A stretch of DNA of 64,000 bases, taken from contig NC_092670.1 of the NCBI RefSeq assembly GCF_964355755.1, positions 29,315,795 through 29,379,794 on the forward strand, in the 5' to 3' direction. Below, piece after piece: positions 13,001-28,000 of the stretch. Positions within the stretch are counted from its first letter, which is position 1. Every line of letters starts with the position of its first letter. Position numbers and translations under genes: made by a program. The notes under the pieces are model-generated. The model was not told where the DNA came from and searched no databases. It was given only the letters and a program-made list of their open reading frames with translations. Source of the DNA: Antedon mediterranea (taxonomy: Eukaryota; Echinodermata; Crinoidea; Comatulida; Antedonidae).

Positions 13001-16000
13001 CAATAATTGAATTGAACACTAATACCCTAACAATAGGTAGTTTTCAAAGCTTTTACACACAGATTGAACATGAGTATGAACGCGACACTTTTGTCGGGTA
13101 CCCATCGAGTGCTCTTGATGGTACATTGCATTCCTATTGAGCAAGATTTTGTTTGAAAATGTGTCATTATAGTACAATCATTACTTTCACTTGTTAGTCA
13201 TGTGGAACGTCATTGTTATTCTCATAGTGTTCATGTGATGTTATTGGTGTAATTTTATATCATTACCGTACTCATCATATTACCATTTTTTTCAACCATG
13301 TTTAAATGAGTGGCTAATCCAAACAGGCTAAATAGGCTGCTATTTAAAAAATGGTAATTAATTATGTAAATAGTTGTTCTGATCACAGATAGTGTAATGT
13401 TATTGATGATAGTAAATTATGATGATAATAGTGGTTGTGTTGATAATAATGGTAACAAAATGTATTGTTAACATTATCATCAACACCACACAATTTTCAT
13501 TAACACCACTCCTGTATTATTATTATCATCAACAACAACATCACCACAGTTATCATTAACATTACCATCATTTTTGTAAACATTATCACATAAACCCCCA
13601 ACCATCATTAATGTCATCAACTCCTCCATCATTATCATCAACATTATCAAACATTCACTCAAATCAAAAAGTCTCAATTATTGTCATTAACGCCTCAATC
13701 ATTGTCACCAATATTTCCTGCATCATCCTAAATGCTACTGTTATTATCATCATTAACAACACCATCATTATTTTATTCAACACTACCATCAGCATTACCA
13801 TGATTATTGTCATCAACATCATTATCATCAACATCACCATCATTATCTCCATCAACATCACCATAATTAACATCATAATCATCAACATCACCATAATTAA
13901 CATCACCATCATCAACATCACCACTATCTCCATCAACATCACCATCTATCATCAACATCATTATCTCCATCAACATCACCATTAATAATCGCCATCATTG
14001 TCAACTATACTATAACTTATTATTATCATCATTAACCACGCCTATAATCATCAGTGATTCATCATTCTTATTAACCATTTAAATTTCAAATTTGGTACAA
14101 GGCATTGAGTCGCATTAAAATCCAATTAGGTTGCTTTTGATACCAAAGTCATTCTAGATTGATGATACTGCACTATAAAAAAACATTGCAATATTACCAT
14201 ACAGCTATTAATAATGCTATAATAGCTATTATTCGTTCTAATCTGCTACGGCTCCATAGCAACATATTCATCAATAAAAGATTTAAACATAATAAAAATA
14301 GTAATGCACATTTTTTAATAAAGTATGTCATGAAACCATAAGTACTGGTTTGTAAATTTAGATTTTTTATAATTTATTAGAATTAGAAAATTTTATTTAT
14401 TAAAATAAAAAAATATTTGGAATTATTTATGATTTTTGTTTTGCACATGCAGTAAAGACAAAACTGTAGTAGTTGTTAGAATCACCTACTAACGTTTGTA
14501 ATCAAACAAAATTTGTTGAAGGTTGAGCAAATTATTTCTACATTGAAAAAAAAATATTATAGTAAATCAAAATTGTTGATAAAATCATCTGAAGCGATCT
14601 TCTAACTTCATTTTGTTTTTTCTTTGGTGACTGATTAAGTTTTTTTTAAACTATACAACTTAATGTCAATTCAACAACAACAGCATCACCAGTTTTGATT
14701 ATAATCACTTCTTTATGTATCAGTACCAAAGACATTCTTTTTTTCTGAAATAGTTTGATTCAATACATATAGCTTTCTGATTTTCTTGTTACACTTTTCT
14801 TAAACTTTAACCGTTGTAACTTGTAAAGTCATGTACATTTTTATCATAAAACTGACAGCATGCAAATATATAACATCCGCTTATTCATACTTTGCTCTCT
14901 GAATTCTAAGTAGAGCCTATAAAAATGTTGTAAAATGCTTGTGTAAAATTGGATTTTTCAAATTAAAATAATTCGAAATCAATAGTACATGTGTAGATGT
15001 GCTTCGTGCTATTGCTAATACTTGTTTTCTCAATATAATAAAACTTTAAATTTCATATTTGAACCTAAAAAAAATATACTTATCTAAACATAACAATATT
15101 TTCAAATGTTGACTTTTTCTAATTTTGTGCCACATCAAATACAAATCATTATAAAATGTTTTCCAGCAGCAAACATAAACACTATTCCAATATTTGCAAT
15201 AAATACAATACAAAAGAATAAAATTCAATACTGTATTAAAATTTATTATCATATTATTTAAATAAATGTATTAATTTAAAACAACTAATAAAATAGTATA
15301 AATGAAAAATAAAATAATAATAAAATAATTTGTCTTTTTAGTAATTATGTCCCAATAAACTAATCATGAACTTGCTGTTGGACTATTTACATACAGTAGC
15401 TACTTTAAATTAACAAATAGTCTTCATTATTAAAAGGTTCTGTCTTCAAATGATGATTTTCAGCAAAGATGCATGTTACGTAGATCTGGCAAAATATTGG
15501 TTTATTCAGCTACCGTAAATAATGAGTTCACTATCTCGAGGTGCTTTTGTTATTGAACTGTTTAAATGAAAACGTAAATATAGAACATGATGTCTGAAGC
15601 AAGAGGACCTAAGAGGATTTTCATATTCTGCTTCTCACTCATTAAAGCTACTGTAATTTTAGCATCAAATTTAAAACTTTTGTTTTTAAAATATGCCACA
15701 GTTTGACTGTCCCTTTAATATAATTAAACAGATTTATTTTATATCCTCCCATAATATTTCTATAGTGCCAGTCAGTAAATATGCAGTTACTCAAATACAA
15801 GCTTTTATTGATGATTTATCAATTATATATTATAAATCAATTAGTTTTAGAAATTATTAACAATGTTTGTAGGTTACCATTAAAATTGCAGTCATGTAGA
15901 ATGTTTATTTTGAATACTTATATTTTTATTTTAATAAATAAAAAATTCAGTTTTATTGATTTATTTTGTTTTCATTATTTACAATTTATATTCAAATTGT

Positions 16001-19000
16001 TAATTGAAGTATATTTTATCATCACAATTAATTTCACTGTATATTAATTGAATATCAAGGTGACATTTTGTAATTGTAAACTTTTTATACTATAGCTTTA
16101 TAATATATTGTCTTCTTAATTAATCTTCATTCTAATAAAAGCAGATCAATATTATGTTCACATCCGACATGGTTACCATATTTAAACCATTTACAATATC
16201 CATGCAAGTAAAACTAAAACATAACTGATAATTATTATTATTTTAAAAACCAATCAAATATTTATTCTTTCACACCTGTTATACTTTAATGGTGTTGGTC
16301 TTATCGTTTAGATTTTACCCTCATTGCGTAGCGTTGTTTGATTTTAAAATTTAATATGAATGTTAAAGCTACAGTACACACTTTTCTATCAAGATATTAT
16401 GACTCACCTATATTGAATGTGAAATTCAATTTTATGAAATAAAAATGTGTCTTATAGGCTTTTATTTGAACTATCGATATTCATATATTAACAGATCATA
16501 CAATTTGTATAAAAGCGGAATACACAATAAGAGGCAAATCTGAGTATGTTTAGTGCAAATATTTTAAGTACTATTTTCCATACATGGTATATAATCTAAG
16601 TATAGTTAATAAATTTATAGTTTTTATTCTGGCCTAGATACTATATTCAATTCCACAGCGATATAAAAAGTTGGAACATTCAACAACTACAGGACAAAAA
16701 TAGAAAGTGATTTTTTTGGTTACTGTATACATCAAAAAGAAAAACTGGGTATCTTTTGCAATAATGGTTGTACAGACAAGTCTAAAGTAATAATTCTTTT
16801 CTTGGAAATATTATTATGCTGTGAGTTTTAAATTATCATTTAAAATTTAAATTTTACTAATTATCATAGGAAATGCCTTAAAGAAAGTGTATGCTATTAT
16901 AATTAATTAGTATTGAAACTAAAATGGCTAGTGTGTACCATGACATTTGAGATTCATGTAGCTTATTTCATAACTCTTTTTATGGCTGTATTATTACCAT
17001 AATGCAAATTGCAAAACGGACTACTTTAAACAAATTATACTGTAGTCTTTGTCGTGTCACAAAATTAGTATCTCATCTTTAAATATTACCTAAACTAGCT
17101 TTTGTTCTTTGGAGCAAATTCAAGTAAATGTGAACAAAAAACTTGCATATCAGCATAAAGTAAAGAACACCCTATTGAATTGGTTTCCATGGTGATTTGA
17201 ACATTCATTTTTTTTACCTAGGAATTGGATATTTTCCAAATGCATGATAATTTTATAGCATTATAGTTTTGTTGCAAAAAATTTATATTCAATAACAGTA
17301 AGGATACAAATGTGTTAATTAATAACATGTTCAATTTTTGCTGTTCATATTGAACCATATTTTTAAACCCTCTTCAACTGCAGAGAAGAGTGTCAACTAT
17401 CAGCACACCAGATTATAATAAGGTACCGTATACTTGGGGTCGACCTATACTCCGGAAAATACGGTAGTATGTGCACACAGTTTGAATAGAATATTAAATA
17501 TTAAAAAGCGATTAAGCTGTCATACATACTATGCAAGTTTCATGGAAACTAAAACAAAATGCAAAATCTAATAATTAATTGTGAATATTGGCTTCATTCA
17601 AAATGAATGCATGAATAATAGAAATTTAAATATTCATGAGTTAAAATTGTAGTTGTTCGTTCCACGTAATGAAAGAAGACATTACAATGAACATCAATGT
17701 AACATAGAATGTCACATTTGTTACTGCCATTTTTCTACCTTGCTTTCACTATTAGATTTGTCTATTCCATTGGTTTAAAGATGAGAGATGTCTTTATGGC
17801 TATATTTTGTAGAAGTAACAATTATATATAAATTGTTTTATACTTTATATCTCCATTTCTATTGAGCAAGAAAATATGATTTAAGAACTGAATTTTGAAC
17901 GAATTGGTGTTTTCAGACAAAAAAATAAATACGGTTTTAAAAAATCATTTGATGTCAGTTGTTGTGATCTCGGTTTTAAGGAAAATGAAAAATAATGAGT
18001 TTTTCTCACAAAAGTTGGGCAGGCTAAAAATTGTCTAGGGCAAAGTATCAAATTTTGGACATTGCTTGCCCAAAACACAACCTGATTTTTGTAAAAATTC
18101 TGTGAGCTCTGGCTGTATGTCTACACAAATATATTCTGTGAGCTCTGGCTGTATGTCTACACAAATATATTCTGTGAGCTCTGGCTGTATGTCTACACAA
18201 ATATATTCTGTGAGCTCTGGCTGTATGTCTACACAAATATATTCTGTGAGCTCTGGCTATATGTCTACACAAATATATCCAAAACTTCTTGTTTGTTACC
18301 TTACAACTGTACTGACTGTTATTCTCAGAAGTCGTTTATTGCTGTATTGATATTATTTACCTTAATTAAGAGTTAATGGGACGCTTCATTAGGCAATAAA
18401 TTGATTGATACTGATTCTTATTATAAATCGTACCAATTTTGCTGTTGACTTCATATGATTTTTATTTAGTTTTTTTTAAATGTCACTGAATGCAAATAGA
18501 ATGCTGTACTGATAGATAATTGGTATTCAACACTATAATTTATTTACTTTAATTAAAAGTAAAGGTAAGAGGTCATATCATATGAAGCGCACAATTATTT
18601 CTGGTCTTGTAATCAATTCTTGTGAGAATATCTTTATAAAATCTTTCACCATTCTTAAGAGGTCATTTTGTGTAAAACAGGGAGGGCTAGAACAACCCAA
18701 GGCGGATGTCCACATATCTGTGCTATTCATGGTCCTTCGTCATCATGGAGTTGTAGCTGGGTGGTTTAACATGCTTGCCTTTCAATCCAAAGGCACATGG
18801 TTTAATCCTGACCTATTGTCAATATAATGTATCCATCCTGTTATTGGAAAGCTATACTTGCTGTTGGACAGACATGTATGAAAAAGAGTATCATCATTTG
18901 TTCATCTTTTATTTTAATCAAGATAATAATTAATTATTAGGCAAAAGATGTTTTAGGGAGACTTTTTACTCACATTCACAATGTTTAAAATTTGGTATGA

Positions 19001-22000
19001 CTGCAGTATAAACAACATATAAATATTCATAATTTCTGTTCACTTATTTGTTAATTCTTTCACATATACCCTTAAGACTACAATTATAACACATGTTGTA
19101 GCATCTCTGTTTGATATGCATATATATCATACCTCTGTACGATAATCATGCACATGTGACAAATAAGCTAAGCTTTCGGAAATATAGCAACAGAAATTTT
19201 AATGATGAGGAATTATTGAACAGATGTTAGTCACGATATCTACTCATTTATTTTTAATTATTTATCATGTTTGAAAATAATCCTCGTTTTGTATCTATAA
19301 TAACTTGTTGATATTCTGCTAATTGACGACTTGTTATTTTGCCCTTTTCGTTCTAATTAGCAAACATGCATTTCATAATTTATTGGCCAGTGTGCTGTCA
19401 TTGTTGAGAATTCGCTCAATTTATATTCAGCGTTTTATGACCGTATCGCCACAGGAGCAGAACAGATTGCCATGTTTGAAGAGAAATGTAGAATTGTACT
19501 GTTATATATGATGTACGTACAGTTGTGAACTAACATTGGATTATTATGCTCTATGATAAATATAACGGGACAATGTTGACGAATTTTAGTGAATATACAC
19601 TATTAATTACCAAGTATAATTATTTTCATATTTCAAATACCGATTGTAATTTATCTTTTATAACACTATACACTATTTTGGTTTTAGTTCCTTCATGATC
19701 AAATTTATGTTAGATGGGAAGATGGGAAACAAAAGGCACCATACGTCCAGTAGTTTTCTACTTCCCCCTCCTTAGAATGTCTATTATATTCTCTTAGTTT
19801 AGATCAAACATACATACTCAAGTCCTTAAAAGGAATACAGTGATAACAGCTGATATTTTGCATTTAAAAACAAATGTTTGTTTGTTATCATCTTCTGACA
19901 TTTTTCATCACAACTCCAAGATATTGTGATACAATTACAAACATAACCTTTACTTGTAATTTTCATTTTAATAATTAAATGATATGCACTCGGTCAAAAT
20001 TGACATTGTTCAGGAAAGGAAAATTATTCTAGAGTAAAGTATATATATATATATTATTACGTATATAACATACAGTATATTTTATTTAGCATAAATGTAT
20101 GCTTCAATAATGGTTGTTTTAATTTATATACTATAATACATACATAATAAATTAAGATACTAATACAACAATATGAATGAATTGATATAGTGTATGTAAA
20201 CGTATGATAATAGGATTTGTCAATATACATGGTAACAGTGTCATTTTGAAACATTTAACTTTATCCCACCAGCACAATGATATAAATAAAAACAAAATTG
20301 CATATTTAATTTTTAATGAGTTCATTTCTTCTTTCAGGTTTAGTGTACTTACAGTACATGGGAGAAACTAAGCGTGGTCTATTGCCAAATGAAATAACAG
20401 GCCTAGATACTGTCAGGGCGCTCTTTGTCCGTGCTTTCCCGGGCAAACTTACGCTTGAAGCTCTTGAAAAGCCAGAGAGAAAAATATATATGCGAGATCC
20501 TGCAACTGAGATTTTTTATGAGCTTGAAAATTTGAGGTAAGACGTTATATACCTTTTCCTCATTCATTGAAATATAATGCAGCAATTTGCCAAAAGGTCA
20601 ACTCATGTTTATTCTATACATTCATTTTCAACTTTTTTAGTCAGAATAATGAAAATGGAAATTATTTGAAATTAATTTTATCTGAAAAGGCATTGCCTCT
20701 CAGTCCTAGAATCTGAGTTTAATTCTGCCTCATGCTCAATACAATTGGCCAAAAAAGCCAATGCAAAGTTTATAGTGGGTTTATACGTGTTTAAGTGTCA
20801 TTGAATTTTCTTTTTCATCCTTTAAACTGAACTCATCCTTAAAAAAAATGCCAGATATACAAGTTTTCGCTAGTTGTTTATTTTTGTTTGGAATTTGAGA
20901 TAATAGACAAATTTAAATAAATTATAATAATAATGATAATTCAATTTCATATACATCTATTTTGTTTGTTTTGATATTAAAAGTAATACATTTGTTTCTA
21001 GTGACATTAAGGATCACGTTGTGTTAAAAGTACATGAACCAGGTGCTGGGGAGGATGCGCATTTAAGCACGCGATCGGCACCCGTTTCAGCTAGATCCAC
21101 ACCAAGTGATTTCAGTTTGTTCTCAGAACCAGAATTAGACTTTGAAAATTATGATAAACAAAGACAGAAATATCAAGTGATGTCGTCATTGACAACAGTT
21201 AAGGAGCAGTCAGGGAAAGGAAGACCAAATGTTCCTGGACCAATGATACATCATGGACCTATGCCTAATCGTGGTGGGTCGGATAATTACGCTCAGCTGA
21301 GTGGAACTCTAGATCAAAATGTAAGTATTTTTACTATGTGCTATTTTACATGAGAAATAATAATATGTCAATCGTATAGCAATCAGCACAGTTGAGTTTG
21401 ACTTTGGGTGGAGAGAGACAAGCATACAGTAGTAAAGTGTCTTGCCTAAGGAGGATAGAAGCAATGCGGTTTTGAACTTTCGATTCTGCAATCAGAACAT
21501 GTCCTACGCATGTTGTTTCATTGGTTGTCGCATGGATCTAGAAGCCACACGGTAGAGCAACTGAATGAAGCACATCCAAATGTTCCTGCATGTACACAAT
21601 TAATTAACATGATGTAATTTTTTCCTAGGTCGTCACAAAATGAAAGATCCCTAATAATTACTGATTGATGACCCATCTGATTAAGCTCATTAAGCTCTTC
21701 TTTTTTTTTTTGAGTTTAATATATTTGGAAATATTTAGCTCATGTAGACAGTCTTTATTTGTCTTTGTTTTGTAGAAATTAAAAGCTGCACAAGGAAGAG
21801 TTGAGAAGCCACAGAATACAATACCAATGCAGACATCACAGCTACACCAGCGACCTAGCTCTGCAATGGGATATAGGGAACATCAAAGTAGATACGCTAC
21901 ACAGGTACTGTACACCCCACTACCACTAATTAAATGCAGTTTCATGAATTGGTATTATGTAATATGCTATTAACTTGGGAATAAGCCATGAGATTGGGTT

Positions 22001-25000
22001 ACATTTTTAATTCTACCTGAGGACCAGAATACTGAGGCCTAACATACAGCATATAGCAAGTATTTTCTTATTTTATTCAAAAATCCTGTTAATCGTAACA
22101 TTCCTGATTCAGCATACCAGGCGATGAAAGAATATGGCATTCTGCGAACGAATTCCTATCCTAAAAATTACAAAACCATTACGTAAGGTTCCTGACTGTG
22201 GAGTAAATGAGAAAAATCTTCTTTTTCTTGTGGTCAACCACTGCATTACACCGTCATCACCAAAAAGAATCAACTTTGCGACATGGAACGCTAGATCCAT
22301 TAGAGCCAAGAACAAGTCTCTGGCACTCTGTGACTTTGTTATAGATAACCACATGTATTGGCCATCGTTGAGACGTGGATGACTGGTACCACCAAAGACA
22401 ACCATGTCATTGCAGACATCAAAACGACTCTTCCGAATTATAGCTTCTTTCACTCGCCACAGACCCATGGAAGAGGTGGTGGAATTGCATTCATCGTACA
22501 TGATGGAATCAAGGTTCATATTAACAAAACAGTCCAGTTTCAGTCCATGGAATGCATGGACGTTACTATGTTATCTTATGCAACTCCATTCCGGCTTATC
22601 GTCATCTATAGAATTCCTCCAAATAATAAAAACAAAGTTTCATCTGCTCTTTTCTTTGACAAACTTTCTTCACTGCTTGAATCACTTAGCTTTGGTTCTT
22701 CCCGACTTTTACTCACCGGTGACTTCAATGTTCATATTGATGTTGTGGGCTCATTTCTTCATATTCTGAACTTGTTTGAACTGTAGCAACATATCCATGA
22801 ACCTACACACAGTGCAAATCATACTTTGGATTTGTTTGGATTTGCTTATAAATCGTAAAAACGTCGATCTTGTAAGTCATATTTTCGTTCAGCAAGGTTT
22901 ACCATCTGACCATCATGCAATCAATTGTAACGTACACTTTGATCGCCCTGAACCTAGTACGGTATTGATCGAATCTCGTAATTTCAAGAAACTCAATCAG
23001 GAACAGTTTCAGACTGACATTAATTCCTCACTTAAATTGGCTCAGCCATCTTCTGAAGTGGAAGCCCTTGTAAGACAGTACAATGATGTTTTGGGCTCTA
23101 CATTAAACACACACGCTTCCCCTGTGAAACGAACTATAATTCTCTGTTCACATGCACCTTGGTATGCAGATATTCACCGCGATGCGAAAAAATGACGGCG
23201 TTGCCTTGAGCGTCGGTGGATAAAATCTAAATCGGAGATATATAAACAAATCCACTTAGCACAATGCAATAACTATAGATTGCTACTAATCGGAGCAAAG
23301 ACTGATTATCACAGTAATATAATAATGAGTTCAGACCAGAGAAATCTATTCCGTGTTATAGACAAACTTACATCAATATCATCTCACCCTCTTCCTAGTC
23401 ATGACAACTCTAAAGATCTTGCTGACTCATTTGCAACTCACAACCAATTCCAATTGCTGCTGAATTCAAAACATACAGAACTTCCTGTTTTAATATGTTC
23501 AGTGCGGTTCATGAAGATGAAGTACTTAAAATCATTAATTCATCTAACATCACTTCCTGCTCACAAGATCCTCTACCATTTACCATTCCTGCATCCAAAC
23601 GCTCCTACCAAACAAAGATAGTGAACGCATCTTTGAATGTTGGCATCTTTCCATCATCCCTCAAACATGCTAGCAGTATTCCATTGTTAAAGGGTCAATC
23701 CCTTAGCACTGAAGAGCTATCAAGCTATCGTCCAATATCAAACCTCCCTTTCCTGGGAAAGATCATTGAAAGGGTTGTCACTAAACAGCTACTATCGTAT
23801 CTCGAGGAATATGATCTATTCGCTCCTAGACAGTCAGCTTACCGTCGAGGCCATAGTGTAGAATCTGAATTACTGCGAGCACAGAATGACATCTTGACTG
23901 CTTTGGATAAACGCATGGATGTGCTGCTTGTCCTCCTCGATTTCTCATTACTATAGACCATTCACAGCTCCTGCATCGCCTTTCCTCACGTTACGGTATT
24001 TGCGGTACTGCTATAAATTGGTTTTCATCTTACCTTAATGGCAGAACTTACTCCGTTGAAATCAACTCTACAATGTCCCTCAAGACTCTGTCATCGGCCC
24101 AATTATGTTCATCCTGTTCACCGCCCCATTACAAGATATCATTGCCGCACATGATGTGCAGTTCATGGTTTATGCTGACGACACCCAGCTCTATATTGCA
24201 TTCCAGCCAAAAGAAGGGGCTGTAAAAAAGCTTGAAACTTGCATTGCATGGTGTACACATAACATGCTTGTACTGAACGATGCCAACACTGAATTGATTC
24301 ATTTCACTTCTCGCTATAGACCTCGAGGCTGGATACCATCTGTTAAAATCTGTAACTCTTTGATTACCCCATCACCTACCGCTCAAAACCTTGGAGTTAC
24401 CTTAGATTCCGTCTTCAACTTGTCTGATCATGTTGACAAAGTTTTCAAATCTGCAATGAATTCCATCCGAAAGTTTGGACATGTTCGAAAGTATTTAGGA
24501 CCCTAAATCGACAGAAATATTGGTTCATGCATTTGTTTAATCCAGGCTAGACGCTTTCAACTCTCTTCTTTGCGGGCTTCCAGCTAAAACTATCGCTAAG
24601 GTTCAGCGTGTTCAGACCATTGCTGCCCGTCTGGTTCTTCGCATCCCAACATGTCAAAACATAACACCAGTACTGGAACATCTAGAAGATAATAGAAGAT
24701 AATAATGTTTAAAATTCTTCTCATTACATTAAAATCACTTCATAACATGGCTCCAACTTTTCTATCTGATATCATTTCTCCATACAAGCCAAAACGAAAT
24801 CTGAGGTCATCATCTGAGGTTTTACTCAGGCCTATACCTACACAGCCTTCAAAAATTTTTTATGGACAACGTGCCTTTTCGTGGTCAGCTGCTGTTCTCT
24901 GGAACCCCCTTCCAAATTATATCAGGAATGCTGAATCACTCACCCCATTCAAACAACTCCTGAAATCCCACCTTTTTAATTTGCATTTTCTTTAGTTTTT

Positions 25001-28000
25001 GCTCTTCTTTTTCTGTCGATTGTTCAGCGCTTAGAGGCGTCCTGCATTTTGCGCTATAGTAAATTGAACATTATTATTATAATTATTATTAACTTGCATA
25101 CAAATTTTAATGTGTTCTTACAAGCAAAGTTGGTAGTCTTATGTATGCACAATTGGTGGTCGTGAAGGTAGTCTTTTTGGATTGTTAGCCTTGCATTGGT
25201 AGTATTCGATCCAAGGATGCAATTGCGGTCTTACATGCAATGGTAATCTTAAATGCAATTCTGGTCTGATATGCAATGGTAGTCTTACATGCAATGTTGG
25301 TCTTATAATGCAATTCTGGTCTTATATGCAATGGTAGTCTTATATGCAATGTTGGTCTTATAATGCAATTCTGGTCTTATAATATGCAATGGTAGTCTTA
25401 CATGCAATGTTGGTCTTATAATGCAATTCTGGTCTTATATGCAATGTTGGTCTTATATGCAATGTTGGTCTTATAATGCAATGCTGGTCTTATATGCAAT
25501 GGTAGTCTTACATGCAATGTTGGTCTTATAATGCAATTCTGGTCTGATATGCAATGGTAGTCTTACATGCAATGGTAGTCTTATAATGCAATGCTGGTCT
25601 TATATGCAATGGTAGTCTTACATGCAATGTTGGTCTTATAATGCAATTCTGGTCTTATATGCAATGGTAGTCTTACATGCAATGTTGGTCTTATAATGCA
25701 ATTCTGGTCTTATATGCAATGGTAGTCTTACATGCAATGTTGGTCTTATAATGCAATTCTGGTCTGATATGCAATGGTAGTCTTACATGCAATGTTGGTC
25801 TTATAATGCAATTCTGGTCTTATATGCAATGGTAGTCTTATATGCAATGTTGGTCTTATAATGCAATTCTGGTCTTATATGCAATGGTAGTCTTATATGC
25901 AATGTTGGTCTTATAATGCAATGCTGGTCTTATATGCAATGGTAGTCTTATATGCAATGGTAGTCTTATATGCAATGGTAGTCTTACATGCAATGGTAAT
26001 CTTAAATGCAATTCTGGTCTTATATGCAATGGTAGTCTTACATGCAATGTTGGTCTTATAATGCAATGCTGGTCTTATATGCAATGCTGGTTTAACAGGC
26101 AATAGTGGTCTTACATGCGATTGCAGTCTTACATGCAATGATGGTCTTATGCAATGATGATGGTCTTTCAGTATATGCAATGATGGTCTTGCATGCAATG
26201 GTGGTCTTACAGTACATTCATAATACATTACACAGTTAAAGATAAATGCATATGTATTACACAGTTACAGGCATACTGTATTCTAAACTTCCTGGTGATA
26301 ATTAATTCACATTTAAAATATATAAATGAACTGAGGAGGTCACAAATTAATGTATTATTTAGTAATATAAGGAAATTAATAATAAATTAAATTATTTGAA
26401 ATGTAATAAATGCTAGTGAGTGCAAATAAGACTAATCATGAGATAAATACAAGTAATTCCATGTCCTGAGTCCAGTGGGTATGCTCAAAGCCTAGCTCAA
26501 CCCAACATGCTATGATGCATGCATAATTTTATTTATTTGAATTTATCAAGATAAAGCCTATTGCACTTATAATTTTAAGCAATTTATCTTGATCATGGCT
26601 GTTCTGAAAGAAATAAATGTGATCTAAATTATGATGGCAATAAACATTAAATCCTTTAAATTTTCTGCCAACTAACATTTACATTTATTTGGCTTTTTCA
26701 ACTACTGTAATTTATTAATTTTACATTAATTTGTATCTTCTAAAAAAATGTATCATTAGACAAAAACAGTTTTAAGCCTTAAGCTTATCTGTCAGTTTAG
26801 ATTATTACTTAGTATATTCAAGCCAGGTAAAAATACTGTGGCATCCTTCCTTTCTATTAAAAGAAAAATAAAACTATTCTGGAAAAATTGCTAGGCTACA
26901 CTCAAGTCACTTTATTTATTTTAAAGCCTGTTCTATAAAGTGTTTATTGTGGACACCTTCAAAATCCCTAGTAAGCTTAGGGATCCAATAAAGTGTTTGG
27001 CTGTAATTTTAAAATATATTTTCGAAGGTAATTCATTTCATTAGAAGGTGTTCCCTGAATAGGTATTCTCAAAATGTTCTACTGTATCTGCTCGTATATT
27101 CACCAAAATTATATTTCTTGGTTTAAAAAAATGTGTTTTTTAATTGGTTTTTAATTATACTTATGGGTGTTGACAATTAAAGGAATACTTTTCATTTTGA
27201 GTGTACAGGATTCTAGAAACTTTCATATAACATTAACAATAGTTTTGCTTGACAAATTTAACCTCTGTTTTAGGTGAATATCAAATAACCGCTGAATATT
27301 AGTTTAGTACAGGTTTTGATTCTATTAAAGCTATTTGATCTTCAATTACAGTTGGCCAGATAATTTAATAATTGTATAATACAATTATTTATTATCATGT
27401 GACATGGGTGATTATGAAGCATAGCAGCAAAGTTATCTATGCATTCTGTGGAATACATTAAATGCTGGTCATTAGAAAAAATAAACAGAAGATATTTCTG
27501 AAGCTGATTTTTTTGTTTACTAAATTGCTTCTGCTTTTTAAAAACACAATTTATTATGTTTTGTCTCTTGGTAATTTGGATGCTCGTCTGTGTACAAGGT
27601 TCCTGTCTGATGTCAGGATTTTTTGTCATGACATGTTCAAATTTACTTCCAAAGACTTGTCTTTTTAAAATAAATCAATGTTTAAATCACTGTTTTATTT
27701 TTTGTAGCACCCAAGCTTTTATAGGGTTCTCCACATTTTGTTCTGTCTATTTCATAGATTTTTGTGACCATTATTTATCAATTGCGGTTTAGGTTACCTC
27801 TACTAGTAGTGTACAGTATTCTGGAAGGGAATATGATCAAACTATATTATTTTCAATAGACTTTTAAAAAGCTTTTATTAGTTCAATCATGATACAGAAT
27901 CCAATATATTGAATATGTATCATTTAATATTATATTTAATATTCCCATTTCGAATTGTTTCTTCACCCTGAAGACGTAAAACCATTTATTTGCAGCTAAT

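Noticed and set aside
13611-13985. Open frames on both strands rich in Ile, Met and Asn
   Set aside because: They are produced by the ATC-type trinucleotide repeat and appear on both strands at once.
18048-18350. Repetitive ORFs on both strands
   Set aside because: They are translations of the 36-bp minisatellite. Period divisible by three explains the open frames.
25180-26225. CRISPR-like array
   Set aside because: Monomers are contiguous variants of one another with no unique spacers, and the context is a eukaryotic intron.
25856-26228. Minus-strand repetitive ORFs
   Set aside because: They are translations of the 18-bp minisatellite.
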